From assembly GCA_036824245.1 (NCBI GenBank), contig DAITAO010000001.1, positions 45,758 to 109,757 on the forward strand: a stretch of DNA of 64,000 bases, given 5' to 3'. Each line of letters begins with the position of its first letter. Positions within the stretch are counted from its first letter, which is position 1. Shown one piece after another: positions 17,178 through 25,310 of the stretch. This DNA is from JACVRM01 sp036824245 (lineage in GTDB: Bacteria; Actinomycetota; Thermoleophilia; Gaiellales; Gaiellaceae). The translations under genes and the position numbers were made by a program. The notes under the pieces are model-generated. The model worked only from the letters and a program-made list of their open reading frames with translations, did no database searches and was not told the DNA's origin.

Positions 17178-18647
17178 CTAGCGCTCCCTGGCGGCTGCGA
17201 GCGACCGTAGCGCCTCGCGAGCCACCTCGCGGTCGTCGAAAGGCAGGATGCGGCCCGCGATCTCCTGCCCCTGCTCGTGGCCCTTGCCTGCGATCACGAC
17301 CACGTCGCCCGGCCCGGCGAGCTCGATCGCGCGGTTGATGGCGGCCCGGCGATCGAGAATGACGTCGACCTCACCCACCACCCCGGTGAGCACGTCCTCG
17401 ACGATCGCCTCCGGATCCTCGCTGCGCGGGTTGTCGGACGTCACGATCGCCACATCGGCGAGCTCGCCGGCCGCCCGCCCCATCATGGGCCGCTTGCCAC
17501 GGTCGCGGTCACCGCCCGCGCCGAATACGCAGAGAACTCGACCCGTGGCCAGCTCCCGCGCCGTCTCGAGCACGTTGGCCAGGGCATCCGGCTTGTGCGA
17601 GTAGTCCACGATCACTTCGAAGGTCTGGCCTTCGTCGACGGGCTCGAAACGACCCGGCACGCCCGCGACAGCGGCGAGGCCGGAGGCGATCGCGCCGGGC
17701 TCGACGTCGACGAAGCGAGCCAGGCAGACGGCGGCCAGCGCATTCTCGACGTTGAAGCGTCCACGCAGGCGAGTCTCGATCTCGATCCCCGCCGCACGGA
17801 AACGCGCCCCGGCCGCCGTCAGCTCGAGCTCCTCGGGGCGAACGTCCGCGTCGTCCGCGAAGCCGAAGGTAACGAGCTCGCCGCCGGCGACGCGAAGCTC
17901 ATCGGCCAGCCGCCGGCCCCATGGATCCGAGACGTTGACTGCGGCCTGCGGAGGCGGCTCGTCGACGAAGAGCCGCCGCTTGGCCTCGAAGTACCGCTCC
18001 ATGGAGCCGTGGAAGTCCAGGTGCTCCTGCGTGAGGTTGGTGAAGGCAAGCGCAGCGAAGCGCAGGCCGTCCAGGCGACGCAGCTCGGAGCCGTGCGATG
18101 TGGCCTCGAGCACGCAGCTGCGATTGCCGGCGTCCAGCATGTCTCTCAAGGTTCGCTGCAGATCGACGGATTCCGGCGTGGTACGAACGGCCGGGCGCCG
18201 CTCGGCGCCCACACGACTTTCGATGGTGCCGAGCAGGCCCGGCCGCCGCCCGGCGGCCGTCAGCACCGCGTGTACCAGGAACGCCGTCGTTGTCTTGCCG
18301 GTCGTGCCGGTCACGCCGAGCACCTGGAGGTCGCGGCTCGGGTGACCGAAGAACGCGTCCGCGGCATGTGCCATGGCGGCGCGCGCGTCGGCCACGACGA
18401 GCTGCGGCAGGGCGAGGTCGAGCGGGCGCTCGACGAGCAGGGCCGACGCCCCCCGCTCCAGCGCCTCCCATGCGAACTCGTGGCCGTCGGCCCGAGCGCC
18501 CGGGATGCATACGAACAGCGAGCCCGGCTCGGCGTCCTGCGCGCGGTACACGAGGGAGCGGATCTCCACCGACGTATCCCCCAGCACGCGCACCGGGCTT
18601 ACCGCATCCACGAGCCGCGACAGCGGTTGCCGGCGCTCCACCGCCAC
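17178..18647 (-). CDS. murE: UDP-MurNAc-L-Ala-D-Glu--meso-diaminopimelate ligase
   Basis: The 489-aa product has the ATP loop GVTGTTGKTTT at residues 111-121, TNLTQEHLDFHGSMERY, and DNPRSEDP beginning near residue 405. DNPR is the motif linked to meso-diaminopimelate as the third residue, so the wall is predicted to be DAP-type. The GTG at 18647 (or a GTG two codons on) lacks a Shine-Dalgarno sequence; TAGGGT lies six bases upstream, so an internal leaderless promoter within the dcw cluster is possible. Confidence 0.95.
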   Translation of the reverse strand: MAVERRQPLSRLVDAVSPVRVLGDTSVEIRSLVYRAQDAEPGSLFVCIPGARADGHEFAWEALERGASALLVERPLDLALPQLVVADARAAMAHAADAFFGHPSRDLQVLGVTGTTGKTTTAFLVHAVLTAAGRRPGLLGTIESRVGAERRPAVRTTPESVDLQRTLRDMLDAGNRSCVLEATSHGSELRRLDGLRFAALAFTNLTQEHLDFHGSMERYFEAKRRLFVDEPPPQAAVNVSDPWGRRLADELRVAGGELVTFGFADDADVRPEELELTAAGARFRAAGIEIETRLRGRFNVENALAAVCLARFVDVEPGAIASGLAAVAGVPGRFEPVDEGQTFEVIVDYSHKPDALANVLETARELATGRVLCVFGAGGDRDRGKRPMMGRAAGELADVAIVTSDNPRSEDPEAIVEDVLTGVVGEVDVILDRRAAINRAIELAGPGDVVVIAGKGHEQGQEIAGRILPFDDREVAREALRSLAAARER

Positions 18648-18653
18648 GCGCGC

Positions 18654-18659
18654 ACCCTA
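18654..18659 (-). promoter_or_regulatory. Possible internal -10 box (TAGGGT) for murE
   Basis: TAGGGT ends six bases before the murE GTG, in the 45-base gap after ftsI. The same box-to-start spacing occurs at several operon-leading genes here. No -35 match is seen, and read-through from ftsI is likely as well. Confidence 0.35.
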
Positions 18660-18692
18660 GCTTTTCGAGCCCCTTGCGAAGCGTCGCGATCC

Positions 18693-20354
18693 TCAGGCGT
18701 CGGGAGGCGCGCCGATGTACCGGAGCGCGAAGCGCGCGATCGCGGCAAAGGCCGGCGCCGCCACCTCGCCGCCGTAGATGACCTCCTGCGGCTCGTCCAC
18801 GGCCACGAGGATCACGAGGCGCGGCTTCGATGCCGGCACCACGCCGACGAACGACGCGACGTACTTCTCCTCCGAGTACTGGTTGTGCTCGACCTTGGCC
18901 GCCGTGCCGGTCTTGCCCGCCACGCGGTAGCCGGGCACGGCGGCGAGCTGTCCGCTGCCGCTCGTGACGACGCCCTCAAGCATCCTGAGCAGCTGGCCGG
19001 CGGCGCGCGCCGGCATGATGCGCCGCCGCTCCACACGCCGCGCTGCCTGTCCCTCGACGCGCTCGACGAGGTGCGGCCGCGTCCAGATACCACGGTTCGC
19101 GATCGCACCGTAGGCGGCCGCCATCTGCACGGGCGTGACGGCGATACCGTGACCGATCGACAGCGTGCCTATGTGCGAGCCGGACCACTTCTTGAGCGGC
19201 GGCACGATGCCGCGCGACTCACCGGGGAACTCGATGCCGGTGCGTCGGCCGAACCCGAACCGCTGGATCCAGCGGCTGAGCGAGTCCTCCCCCAGCTGTT
19301 TCGCGAGGGTGACCGCGCCGACATTCGACGACTGGGAGACGATGTCCGAGACGCTCATCAGCTCCGTGTCCTCTCGCTCCGACTCGCTGATGGTGCGATT
19401 GCCGATGCGGATCTCCGGCGGGAGCACGAAACGCATGTCCGGTTGGACGAGGCGCTCGGTGAGGGCCGCCCCAACGGTGACGACCTTGAAGGTGGAGCCG
19501 GGCTCGTAGATATCCGTGACGGCGCGATTGCGGGTCAAGTCGGGCGGCGTGCCGGCGAAGTGGTTGGCATCGAAGGACGGAGCGACCGCCATGGACAGGA
19601 CGCCGCCCGTCAGCGGGTCGAGCACGACAGCCGTCGCTCCGCGCGCCTGCCAGCGCTCACGCGTCTGCTCCAGCACCTTTTCGACCTTCGCCTGCAAGAG
19701 CCGGTCGAGCGTCAGATGGACGTCGCGCCCTTCCCGGGGCGGCACCGAGTCGACGAGGTCGATAGCGCGGCCAGTGGGCTCACGGATGAATGTCTCGTGA
19801 CCGGGCCGCCCCGCCAGCACGCCGTCGAGCCGGCGCTCCAACCCCGCGAGCCCCTCGTTGTCAAGCCCGGCGTAGCCGACCACGTGCGCACCGATCGTTG
19901 CCTGCGGATAAACACGGCGTTCCTCGGAATAGAAGCCCAGGCCCGGCAGGCGGCGCTGCTCGAGCGCGGCGGCGCGGGTTCGGTCGGCCTGGCGCGCGAT
20001 GTAGACGAACTGCCGCGAGCGGTCGGACAGCCGCTTGAAGAGCTGATCTCCCTCGAGTCCCAGTGCGCTGGCGGCCGCGAGCGCGACATCCCAGGGATTG
20101 CGCACGCGCTGCGGATCCGCATAGACCGTCGTCGCCTGGGTACCCAGAGCGAGCGGTACGTCGGCCCGGTCGTACATCGTCCCGCGGCCGGCGGGCAGCG
20201 AGACGGTCACACGGTGCTGAGTGGCCGCAAGCCGCTCGAGCGAGCCGGCCTGGACGGCCTGCAGCCAGACCGCCCGTCCGAAGAGCGCCGCCAGCGCGAC
20301 CGCGAAGATGAGGAGCAGCAGCCGGATGCGGCGGTTGGCGAGCTTCGGCGTCAC
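18693..20354 (-). CDS. ftsI: Septal peptidoglycan transpeptidase FtsI/PBP3 (class B PBP)
   Basis: This 553-aa class B penicillin-binding protein cross-links septal peptidoglycan. A short cytoplasmic tail is followed by one membrane helix (residues 11-30), a PBP dimerisation domain beginning near RGTMYDRADVPLA, and the transpeptidase domain with the catalytic serine in STFK (287-290), SSN (342-344) and KTGT (481-484). There are no C-terminal PASTA domains. The GTG at 20354 overlaps the stop of the upstream ftsL-like gene by four bases. Confidence 0.95.
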   Translation of the reverse strand: MTPKLANRRIRLLLLIFAVALAALFGRAVWLQAVQAGSLERLAATQHRVTVSLPAGRGTMYDRADVPLALGTQATTVYADPQRVRNPWDVALAAASALGLEGDQLFKRLSDRSRQFVYIARQADRTRAAALEQRRLPGLGFYSEERRVYPQATIGAHVVGYAGLDNEGLAGLERRLDGVLAGRPGHETFIREPTGRAIDLVDSVPPREGRDVHLTLDRLLQAKVEKVLEQTRERWQARGATAVVLDPLTGGVLSMAVAPSFDANHFAGTPPDLTRNRAVTDIYEPGSTFKVVTVGAALTERLVQPDMRFVLPPEIRIGNRTISESEREDTELMSVSDIVSQSSNVGAVTLAKQLGEDSLSRWIQRFGFGRRTGIEFPGESRGIVPPLKKWSGSHIGTLSIGHGIAVTPVQMAAAYGAIANRGIWTRPHLVERVEGQAARRVERRRIMPARAAGQLLRMLEGVVTSGSGQLAAVPGYRVAGKTGTAAKVEHNQYSEEKYVASFVGVVPASKPRLVILVAVDEPQEVIYGGEVAAPAFAAIARFALRYIGAPPDA

Positions 20355-20713
20355 CGCGCGCCTGGGTCGAGGGCCACGAAGCGGATCGAGTCCGCGCTCA
20401 CCGGGCGGTAGCCGTTGGTGTGGAGTTGCGCGCGGATGTGGGCGGGCGTGGACTCGCCCGCCGCACGCGAGTTCAGCTCGTCGATCTGGCTGCGCAGCCG
20501 CACGCGCTCTGTACCCAGCTCGTCGAGGCGCATGTTGAGGCGCAGGACGACCACGTTCAGCGCCACCACGCCGGCGAGCAGCGCGGCGGCGACCGCGATC
20601 CAGACGACGCCGCCCGCAAGCCGATGCCGCGGCAGTCCCCGCGCCGCTGCAGGCTTTCGGCGCGGCCTGCGGCCGGCTGCGTGTGCACGTACAGATGCCG
20701 CCTGGGTGGCCAT
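20351..20713 (-). CDS. ftsL: FtsL-like divisome protein
   Basis: The 120-aa product has a basic N-terminal tail, one hydrophobic helix (VVWIAVAAALLAGVVAL), then a leucine-rich heptad region (LNMRLDELGTERVRLRSQID) and a short C-terminal part, the FtsL/FtsB layout. FtsL sequences are poorly conserved, so the call rests on topology plus position between rsmH and ftsI. The ATG at 20713 lies one base after the rsmH stop; a longer upstream frame would run into rsmH. Confidence 0.8.
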   Translation of the reverse strand: MATQAASVRAHAAGRRPRRKPAAARGLPRHRLAGGVVWIAVAAALLAGVVALNVVVLRLNMRLDELGTERVRLRSQIDELNSRAAGESTPAHIRAQLHTNGYRPVSADSIRFVALDPGAR

Positions 20714-20714
20714 C

Positions 20715-21671
20715 TCAGGTCTTGACGGCGGCGCGCAGCCGAGCCGAAGCAGCACGCGGATTGGCCGCCAGCTCGTCGACGCGCGGCCGCACGGCGCGTC
20801 GAGTCAGCAGGCGCAACTCGGGCTCGCGCCCACAGCGGCAGACCGGGAAGTCGGGCGGACACACACAGCCCCGTTCGAGGTCGCGAAGGAAGCTCTTGAC
20901 GATGCGGTCTTCGAGCGAGTGGAAGCTGATCACTGCGAGCCGGCCGCCCGGCCGCAGCATGTCGACGGCTGCAGGCAACGCATCCTCGAGCTCGGCCAGC
21001 TCGTCGTTGACGGCGATGCGCAGCGCCTGAAAGACGCGCCTCGCGGGATGCCCGTCACCGAAGCGCGCCGGAGCCGGAATGGCCGCTTTGATCGTCTCGA
21101 CGAGGTCCGCCGTGCGCTCGAAGGGCTGTTCGCGGCGACGCCGGCCGATTGCTCGGGCGATCTGACGCGCGTAGCGCTCCTCCCCGTATCCCCGGAAGAT
21201 GCGCGTCAGCTCCCGCTCGCTCGCCTCGTTGACGAGCTCGCGTGCCGAGAGCTCGGCCCGCGGATCCATGCGCATGTCGAGGGGAGCGTCTGTCGCGTAC
21301 GAGAAACCTCGCTCCGGCCGGTCGAGCTGCATGCTCGAGACGCCCAGGTCGAGCAGGATCGCGTCGGCGCGGACGCCGTTGTCGGCCAGTTGCCCGAGCA
21401 CGACCGACGCTTCGCCACGCAGGAAGCGGGCCTGCACACCCGCCCGGCGGCGGAAGCGCTCGAAGAACGGGCGGACGGTGGGGTCGCGGTCGACGGCGAT
21501 GAAGCGGCCTTCGCCGCGGAGATCGGCAGCCAATTGCGCCGCGTGCCCCCCACCGCCGAAGGTGGCATCGACGACGGTCTCGCCCGGGTGCACGTCGAGC
21601 AGCTCGCGAACCTCGATCGCGAGGGCTGGGACGTGTTCAGTTCCGTCTGCCTGCAAGACGTTCGGCAACAT
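20715..21671 (-). CDS. rsmH: 16S rRNA (cytosine1402-N4)-methyltransferase
   Basis: RsmH (MraW) methylates N4 of C1402 in 16S rRNA. The 318-aa product contains VVDATFGGGGHAAQL (SAM site), FIAVDRDP, LLDLGVSSMQLD, GFSY, RVFQALRIAVNDEL and AVISFHSLEDRIVK, all diagnostic. The ATG at 21671 has GGGAG nine bases upstream within mraZ; the two genes overlap by 35 bases. An upstream ATG would add 32 residues that are not family-like. Confidence 0.97.
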   Translation of the reverse strand: MLPNVLQADGTEHVPALAIEVRELLDVHPGETVVDATFGGGGHAAQLAADLRGEGRFIAVDRDPTVRPFFERFRRRAGVQARFLRGEASVVLGQLADNGVRADAILLDLGVSSMQLDRPERGFSYATDAPLDMRMDPRAELSARELVNEASERELTRIFRGYGEERYARQIARAIGRRRREQPFERTADLVETIKAAIPAPARFGDGHPARRVFQALRIAVNDELAELEDALPAAVDMLRPGGRLAVISFHSLEDRIVKSFLRDLERGCVCPPDFPVCRCGREPELRLLTRRAVRPRVDELAANPRAASARLRAAVKT

Positions 21672-22071
21672 GTTCTGCGCTCCCTTCGATCTCGTCTCGC
21701 TCCCGGCTCCACGCGCCGCGGTCCCAGATCTCGAGCCGGTCGCGAACTCCGGCGACGACGACGTCACGCTCGAGCCGCGCGTAACGGGACAATGGTGCCG
21801 GAATCATGATGCGCCCCTGCTTGTCGGGATCCGCCTCGGCCGCCGCGGAAAAGAAATACCGCTCGAGCTGGCGCCCCTCCGGGCTCAGCGGGTCAAGTTC
21901 CCCGAGCGTCGACTCGACGAGCCGCTCCCACCCGGCGCGCGGATAGACATTGAGGCAGCCGTCCATCCCCCGCGTCACCACGGCGCCCTCCCGGAAGGCC
22001 TCTCGGAACCGGGCGGGAAGGGTGAGGCGGCTTTTGTCATCGATCGTGTGCTCGTACTCGCCAAGCAGCAT
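21637..22071 (-). CDS. mraZ: Transcriptional regulator MraZ
   Basis: MraZ is a ring-forming DNA-binding protein that controls the dcw cluster by binding repeats in its own promoter. The 144-aa product begins MLLGEYEHTIDDKSRLTLPARFRE, the first AbrB-like half, and has the second half around DKQGRIMIPAPLSRYA. It is the first gene of the dcw operon. The ATG at 22071 is chosen because the family starts there; residues upstream in the same frame fall inside the operator. Confidence 0.95.
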   Translation of the reverse strand: MLLGEYEHTIDDKSRLTLPARFREAFREGAVVTRGMDGCLNVYPRAGWERLVESTLGELDPLSPEGRQLERYFFSAAAEADPDKQGRIMIPAPLSRYARLERDVVVAGVRDRLEIWDRGAWSRERDEIEGSAEHVAERLAGRRN

Positions 22072-22099
22072 CGCGTTGGGCTTTCGTGGTGGCCGGTGC

Positions 22100-22139
22100 G
22101 TGCCCCACTTTAGACCACTTTCCACCACACCGCAACACT
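22100..22139 (-). promoter_or_regulatory. mraZ promoter overlapped by MraZ-box repeats
   Basis: Read on the minus strand, AGTGT, TGTGG, AGTGG and AGTGG begin at 22139, 22129, 22119 and 22109, a strict 10-base period typical of MraZ boxes. The same region holds TTGCGG (22135-22130), 17 bases, and TAAAGT (22112-22107), giving a start near 22100 and a leader of about 30 bases. MraZ bound to the repeats would cover the core promoter, so autorepression of the whole cluster is expected. Confidence 0.8.
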
Positions 22140-22391
22140 TTTGGACCACCTCGCCGATGGAAGTATCTGCCGGGTGTGGTGATGCAGATGAGTGAGCTGC
22201 CGTTGCCGGGTGCGGGGCGCGCCGCTGTGGCGGTCCCTGCGCCGGGCGCGGGACCGCAGCATTGAGCGGGCGCGCCGAGTGCGGCTATCGACCACGATGG
22301 ATCGCTGCCACCCACTCGACGAGCCCGGCGAGGAAGACCGCATGACGACGGCGGACGCGACGCGGGCCCGGGCGCTGACCCTCGCTAGACC
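22140..22391. other. Intergenic region upstream of the dcw operon
   Basis: No convincing gene is seen between the mraZ operator and the end of the sugar kinase. Short frames on both strands lack ribosome binding sites and recognisable motifs. Parts are GC-rich and self-complementary but no clear terminator stem was found. Confidence 0.4.
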
Positions 22392-23213
22392 TCAGCGGGC
22401 CGGGTCGGCGACGTACACACCCGGACCGGCCAGCGCGGCCGCTCCGCAGGCCGCCGCCAGCTCGAGCGCCTCGTCGAGCGGAGCGCCTCGGCCGAGCGCG
22501 AACGTGAGCCCGGCGGCGAAACAGTCTCCGGCTCCGTAGGCGTCGGAGCGCGGGCCCGGCGGCCGCGCAGCCGGATACGTGCCCACCGGTCCGCCGTCGA
22601 CGGCGTACGTCCCACCCGTCGAGCCGGCTGTGGTGATGATCAGGCCGGGCGACGGCTCGAGCACCCCTTCGTGGTAGCGCTCACCGGGATCGCTTCCCGA
22701 ATGCACGAGGGCATCGAGCCGCACGCGGCCCTCGATCAGCACGGGCAGCTCACGAGCGGTGGCCACGAGCACGCGCGCCCGCCGAGCCTGCGCGAGCGCA
22801 CCGACGTCGCGCGCCGTGAAGTAGACCGCGTCGGTGTCGTCGAGCTCCTCCCACGGCAGCGGATCGTCGCCCCGCGGCGAGAGTTTTGGCCCTAACAGGG
22901 TGATCGTCCGCTCGCCGTTGGCGTCCAAGAAGACGAATGCGCGCCGCTGCGGCTCACCCCGGTAGACGGCGACTACGCGGACGCCGCGCGACTGCAGCTC
23001 CCGCTCGGCGCGGTGGCCGAGCTCGTCGTCGCCAAGCGCGGTGTAAAGCGTCGCTTCACCGGCCAGAGCGGCGAGCTGGAGAGCTGCGACGGCGCCGCCC
23101 CCGCCCGCCTGCTCCCAGTGCTCGGTGGCCTGGATGATCTCCCCGGCCGCGGGCAAGCGCTCGACGCGCGCGAAATCGATCCACTCGACGTGGCCGACGA
23201 CGGCGACACGCAC
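22392..23213 (-). CDS. PfkB-family sugar/nucleoside kinase
   Basis: The product (273 aa) is a ribokinase-like phosphotransferase. It starts RVAVVGHVEWIDFARVERLPAAGEI, carries the glycine-rich QAGGGGAVAALQLAAL at the substrate side and the C-terminal ATP signature SDAYGAGDCFAAGL with the catalytic aspartate in GAGD. The sugar cannot be read from sequence. Two adjacent GTG codons (23216 and 23213) follow GGGAG; the second has better spacing. The gene is alone on the minus strand, divergent from the sigma factor gene. Confidence 0.85.
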   Translation of the reverse strand: MRVAVVGHVEWIDFARVERLPAAGEIIQATEHWEQAGGGGAVAALQLAALAGEATLYTALGDDELGHRAERELQSRGVRVVAVYRGEPQRRAFVFLDANGERTITLLGPKLSPRGDDPLPWEELDDTDAVYFTARDVGALAQARRARVLVATARELPVLIEGRVRLDALVHSGSDPGERYHEGVLEPSPGLIITTAGSTGGTYAVDGGPVGTYPAARPPGPRSDAYGAGDCFAAGLTFALGRGAPLDEALELAAACGAAALAGPGVYVADPAR

Positions 23214-23364
23214 CACGGCAGTCTCCCAGATGGCGTGCGGCTTCCGGCACTGAGCCGCCACCCAGGGGAGCGTGTTACGAAGCTAGGATCGCATCGGGGA
23301 GGAGGATTCGGGCACCGAGGTGCATGTCCCCACGGGACGGTGGGCGCCGGTGTACTCGCACCTC

Positions 23365-23386
23365 ACGCGGCGCGGCCGCGCCGCGT
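23365..23386 (+). promoter_or_regulatory. 22-bp perfect palindrome before the sigma factor gene
   Basis: ACGCGGCGCGG is followed directly by its own reverse complement. It ends 11 bases before the ATG of the sigma factor gene, where no good ribosome binding site is seen. It could be an operator or, in RNA, a hairpin that limits translation. No similar palindrome was noticed elsewhere in the window. Confidence 0.5.
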
Positions 23387-23396
23387 TTCAGAGTTG

Positions 23397-23870
23397 ATGG
23401 AATTGACCGCCATGAGGTCTGGGGTGCCGCCATTCGAGCGCTTCTACACGGAGCACGCCGAAGCGATCTTCGGCTACCTGAACCGGCTTGTCGGGCACTC
23501 GCGCGCCGAGGACGCATTCCAGGAGACTTTCCTGCGCGCCTTGCGTGCGTATCCGCGCCTCGAGCATAGTCGGCACCTGCGAGCGTGGGTCTTCACGATC
23601 GCCACGCGGGTCGCCCTCGACGAACACCGTCGCCGCCGCCCTTTGCCGCTCTTCGACAACCAGGAAGGTGCCCCCGACAGTCGGCCCGCGTATGCCGAGC
23701 TGGAGCACCTCGCTGCCGAGCTCCCACCCAAGGAGCGTGCAGCGGTGGTGCTGAGGTACGGGTACGACCTTCCTTACGAGGAGATCGGTAACGCGCTCGG
23801 CTCGAGCGAGGAGGCGGCCCGCCAAGCCGCATCGTCCGGCGTCCGAAGACTGAGAAGGAGAATGCAATGA
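23397..23870 (+). CDS. ECF-family RNA polymerase sigma factor
   Basis: The 157-aa product contains sigma region 2 (about residues 12-75: FTEHAEAIFGYLNRLV-like start, SRAEDAFQETFLRAL, LRAWVFTIATRVALDEHRRR) and region 4 (about 100-155: LPPKERAAVVLRYGYDLPYEEIGNALG). No anti-sigma factor gene is adjacent. The stop overlaps the ogt start (ATGA), so sigma factor and DNA-repair methyltransferase are coupled, which suggests a response to alkylation damage. The ATG at 23397 is preferred; a second ATG five codons on is possible. Confidence 0.85.
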   Translation: MELTAMRSGVPPFERFYTEHAEAIFGYLNRLVGHSRAEDAFQETFLRALRAYPRLEHSRHLRAWVFTIATRVALDEHRRRRPLPLFDNQEGAPDSRPAYAELEHLAAELPPKERAAVVLRYGYDLPYEEIGNALGSSEEAARQAASSGVRRLRRRMQ

Positions 23871-24460
23871 CTGTCCCAACAGAACTTGACCGCCGCTTCC
23901 GAGAGGCGGCCGCCGCCGAAGGCCTCCTCGACGTGGCGTACGACCTTGCCGACTCCCCGCTCGGCCCGCTCCTCCTGGCCCGCAGCGAGCGCGGCGTCTG
24001 CCGCATCACCTACGACCCAGTCCCCGAGCTGCTCGAGGAGGAGCTGGCCCGCACGTTCGGCGCACGCCTTCTGCGCGTGCCGCGTGCGGTCGACGATGCC
24101 CGCCGCCAGCTGGACGAGTACTTCGAGGGCGGCCGCCACGACTTCGCCCTCTCAGTAGACCTACGCCTCGCGCGCGACTTCAGCCGGCGTGTGCTCGAGG
24201 AGCTTGCCCGAGTCCCCTACGGTGAGCTCACGACCTACGGCACGCTGGCCGCGCGTGCCGGACGCCCACGCGCAGCGCGGGCCGTCGGCACGGTCATGAA
24301 CCGCAATCCCATTCCGATCGTGCTCCCCTGCCACCGCGTCGTCGGCTCGACGGGTGCGCTCGTGGGTTACGGCGGGGGCCTCGACCGCAAGCGACGGCTC
24401 CTTGCGCTGGAGGGCGCCATGCTCGACGAGCGAGCCGGTAGTAGCACGCGTCGACGCTAG
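23867..24460 (+). CDS. ogt: Methylated-DNA--protein-cysteine methyltransferase
   Basis: This 197-aa suicide enzyme removes alkyl groups from O6-alkylguanine. The acceptor cysteine lies in VLPCHRVV, preceded by AVGTVMNRNPIPI and the helix-turn-helix region VPYGELTTYGTLAARAGRPRAAR; YGGGLDRKRRLLALE follows. The N-terminal part is the short RNase H-like domain (SPLGPLLLARSERG). Translation is coupled to the sigma factor by the ATGA overlap. Confidence 0.93.
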   Translation: MTVPTELDRRFREAAAAEGLLDVAYDLADSPLGPLLLARSERGVCRITYDPVPELLEEELARTFGARLLRVPRAVDDARRQLDEYFEGGRHDFALSVDLRLARDFSRRVLEELARVPYGELTTYGTLAARAGRPRAARAVGTVMNRNPIPIVLPCHRVVGSTGALVGYGGGLDRKRRLLALEGAMLDERAGSSTRRR

Positions 24461-24483
24461 CCGGCCGCGGGTCGGAGTGCCTC

Positions 24484-24502
24484 GCCGCCGGACCCCGGCG
24501 GC
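24484..24502. terminator. Hairpin between convergent genes
   Basis: GCCGCCGG-ACC-CCGGCGGC is a perfect 8-bp stem lying between ogt (+) and the haem-oxygenase-fold gene (-). It lacks a T-tract, so it is a possible rather than a certain intrinsic terminator. Confidence 0.45.
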
Positions 24503-24597
24503 CCCCCGCCGCTGTGGCGCCCCCGGAAAGTCGCCTCTGCGAGCTCCTTCGGGCAGTAATAGTTCCCGGAGGTGCGTCCAGAAAGCGCTGCCGGCTA

Positions 24598-25200
24598 CTA
24601 GCGGCGGTTGAGCCGCTCGACGCCGTCGAGCAGTTGCCAGTTGCCGCCCAGCGCCGCCTCTGCCGCCGCGGCCAGCCGGTGGGTGTCCTCGGGCCCCGCC
24701 TCTGCGGCGAGAATCTGCTCCGCCCGCTCCGCATGGTCGTGGTCGCGCTCGGCATGGATCCTGAAGTACGCCAGGGCCGGCGAGCCCTCGTCGAACCCGT
24801 AGTGCCGGACGAGTCCGCGCAGCTTCGTTTCTGCAATCGCCGGCTGGGTCGACTCCACTGCATAGAGAACTGCCGTCGCGACGAGCGGGTCGGAGGGTGC
24901 CCAGCTCTCCACGCAGCGCACTGTCTCCGGCGCGGCCTCGGCAGGATCGCCACCCACAGCGGTGGCCCACGCATCCCAGAGCGTCACGTGCGCGGCCTCC
25001 TCGGCGGCGTGCTCGGGCGTCCCGTAAGCAGCGGACGCGCGCGCGGCGCGGGCGACGGCCGTGACAGCGTGGCGGTACTGGCCTGCGTACGTCTGTAGCT
25101 CCTCGGCGGTCAGCGCGCCGCCGTCCCACCGCTCGTAGAACGAATGCTCAAGGACGTTCCATCGTTCCTGCGCCTCACGAATCCGGGCCGTCAGCTCCAC
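24598..25200 (-). CDS. Haem-oxygenase-fold protein, TenA/PqqC/CADD-like
   Basis: The 200-aa helical product resembles the TenA/THI-4/PqqC superfamily, closest in style to CADD-like di-iron oxidases. Features are WNVLEHSFYERWDGGALTAEELQTYAGQYRH, EHAAEEAAHVTLWD, AVESTQPAIAETKLRGL and FRIHAERDHDHAERAE, with glutamate and histidine residues placed to bind two metals. Chlamydial CADD supplies para-aminobenzoate for folate, so a folate or other cofactor role is possible but unproven. The GTG at 25200 follows AAGGAG at a good distance; the GTG at 25218 lies upstream of that site. Confidence 0.7.
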   Translation of the reverse strand: MELTARIREAQERWNVLEHSFYERWDGGALTAEELQTYAGQYRHAVTAVARAARASAAYGTPEHAAEEAAHVTLWDAWATAVGGDPAEAAPETVRCVESWAPSDPLVATAVLYAVESTQPAIAETKLRGLVRHYGFDEGSPALAYFRIHAERDHDHAERAEQILAAEAGPEDTHRLAAAAEAALGGNWQLLDGVERLNRR

Positions 25201-25260
25201 CGAAGACTCCTTTCCCACTCGCGTTCGGAACTTCGGACTCTACTGCGAGAGGCGGCGTTC

Positions 25261-25310
25261 TTGACGTCAACATTGGTAAGTGTATCCTTACCGTAAGTGG
25301 TGGCTTACGG
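25261..25310 (+). promoter_or_regulatory. arsR-type promoter with two inverted-repeat operators
   Basis: TTGACG (25261-25266), 16 bases and TATCCT (25283-25288) form a promoter whose start falls at or just before the GTG at 25297. Two inverted repeats overlap it: GGTAAG/CTTACC (25275-25292) over the -10 box and CCGTAAG/CTTACGG (25291-25310) over the start codon. Both share the half-site GTAAG, as expected for a dimeric ArsR repressor acting on its own gene. Confidence 0.75.

Noticed and set aside
17277..20411. Very long open frame on the + strand opposite murE and ftsI (over 1000 codons)
   Set aside because: It is antisense to two certain genes, has no family motifs, and such frames are common opposite GC-rich genes with strong third-position bias.
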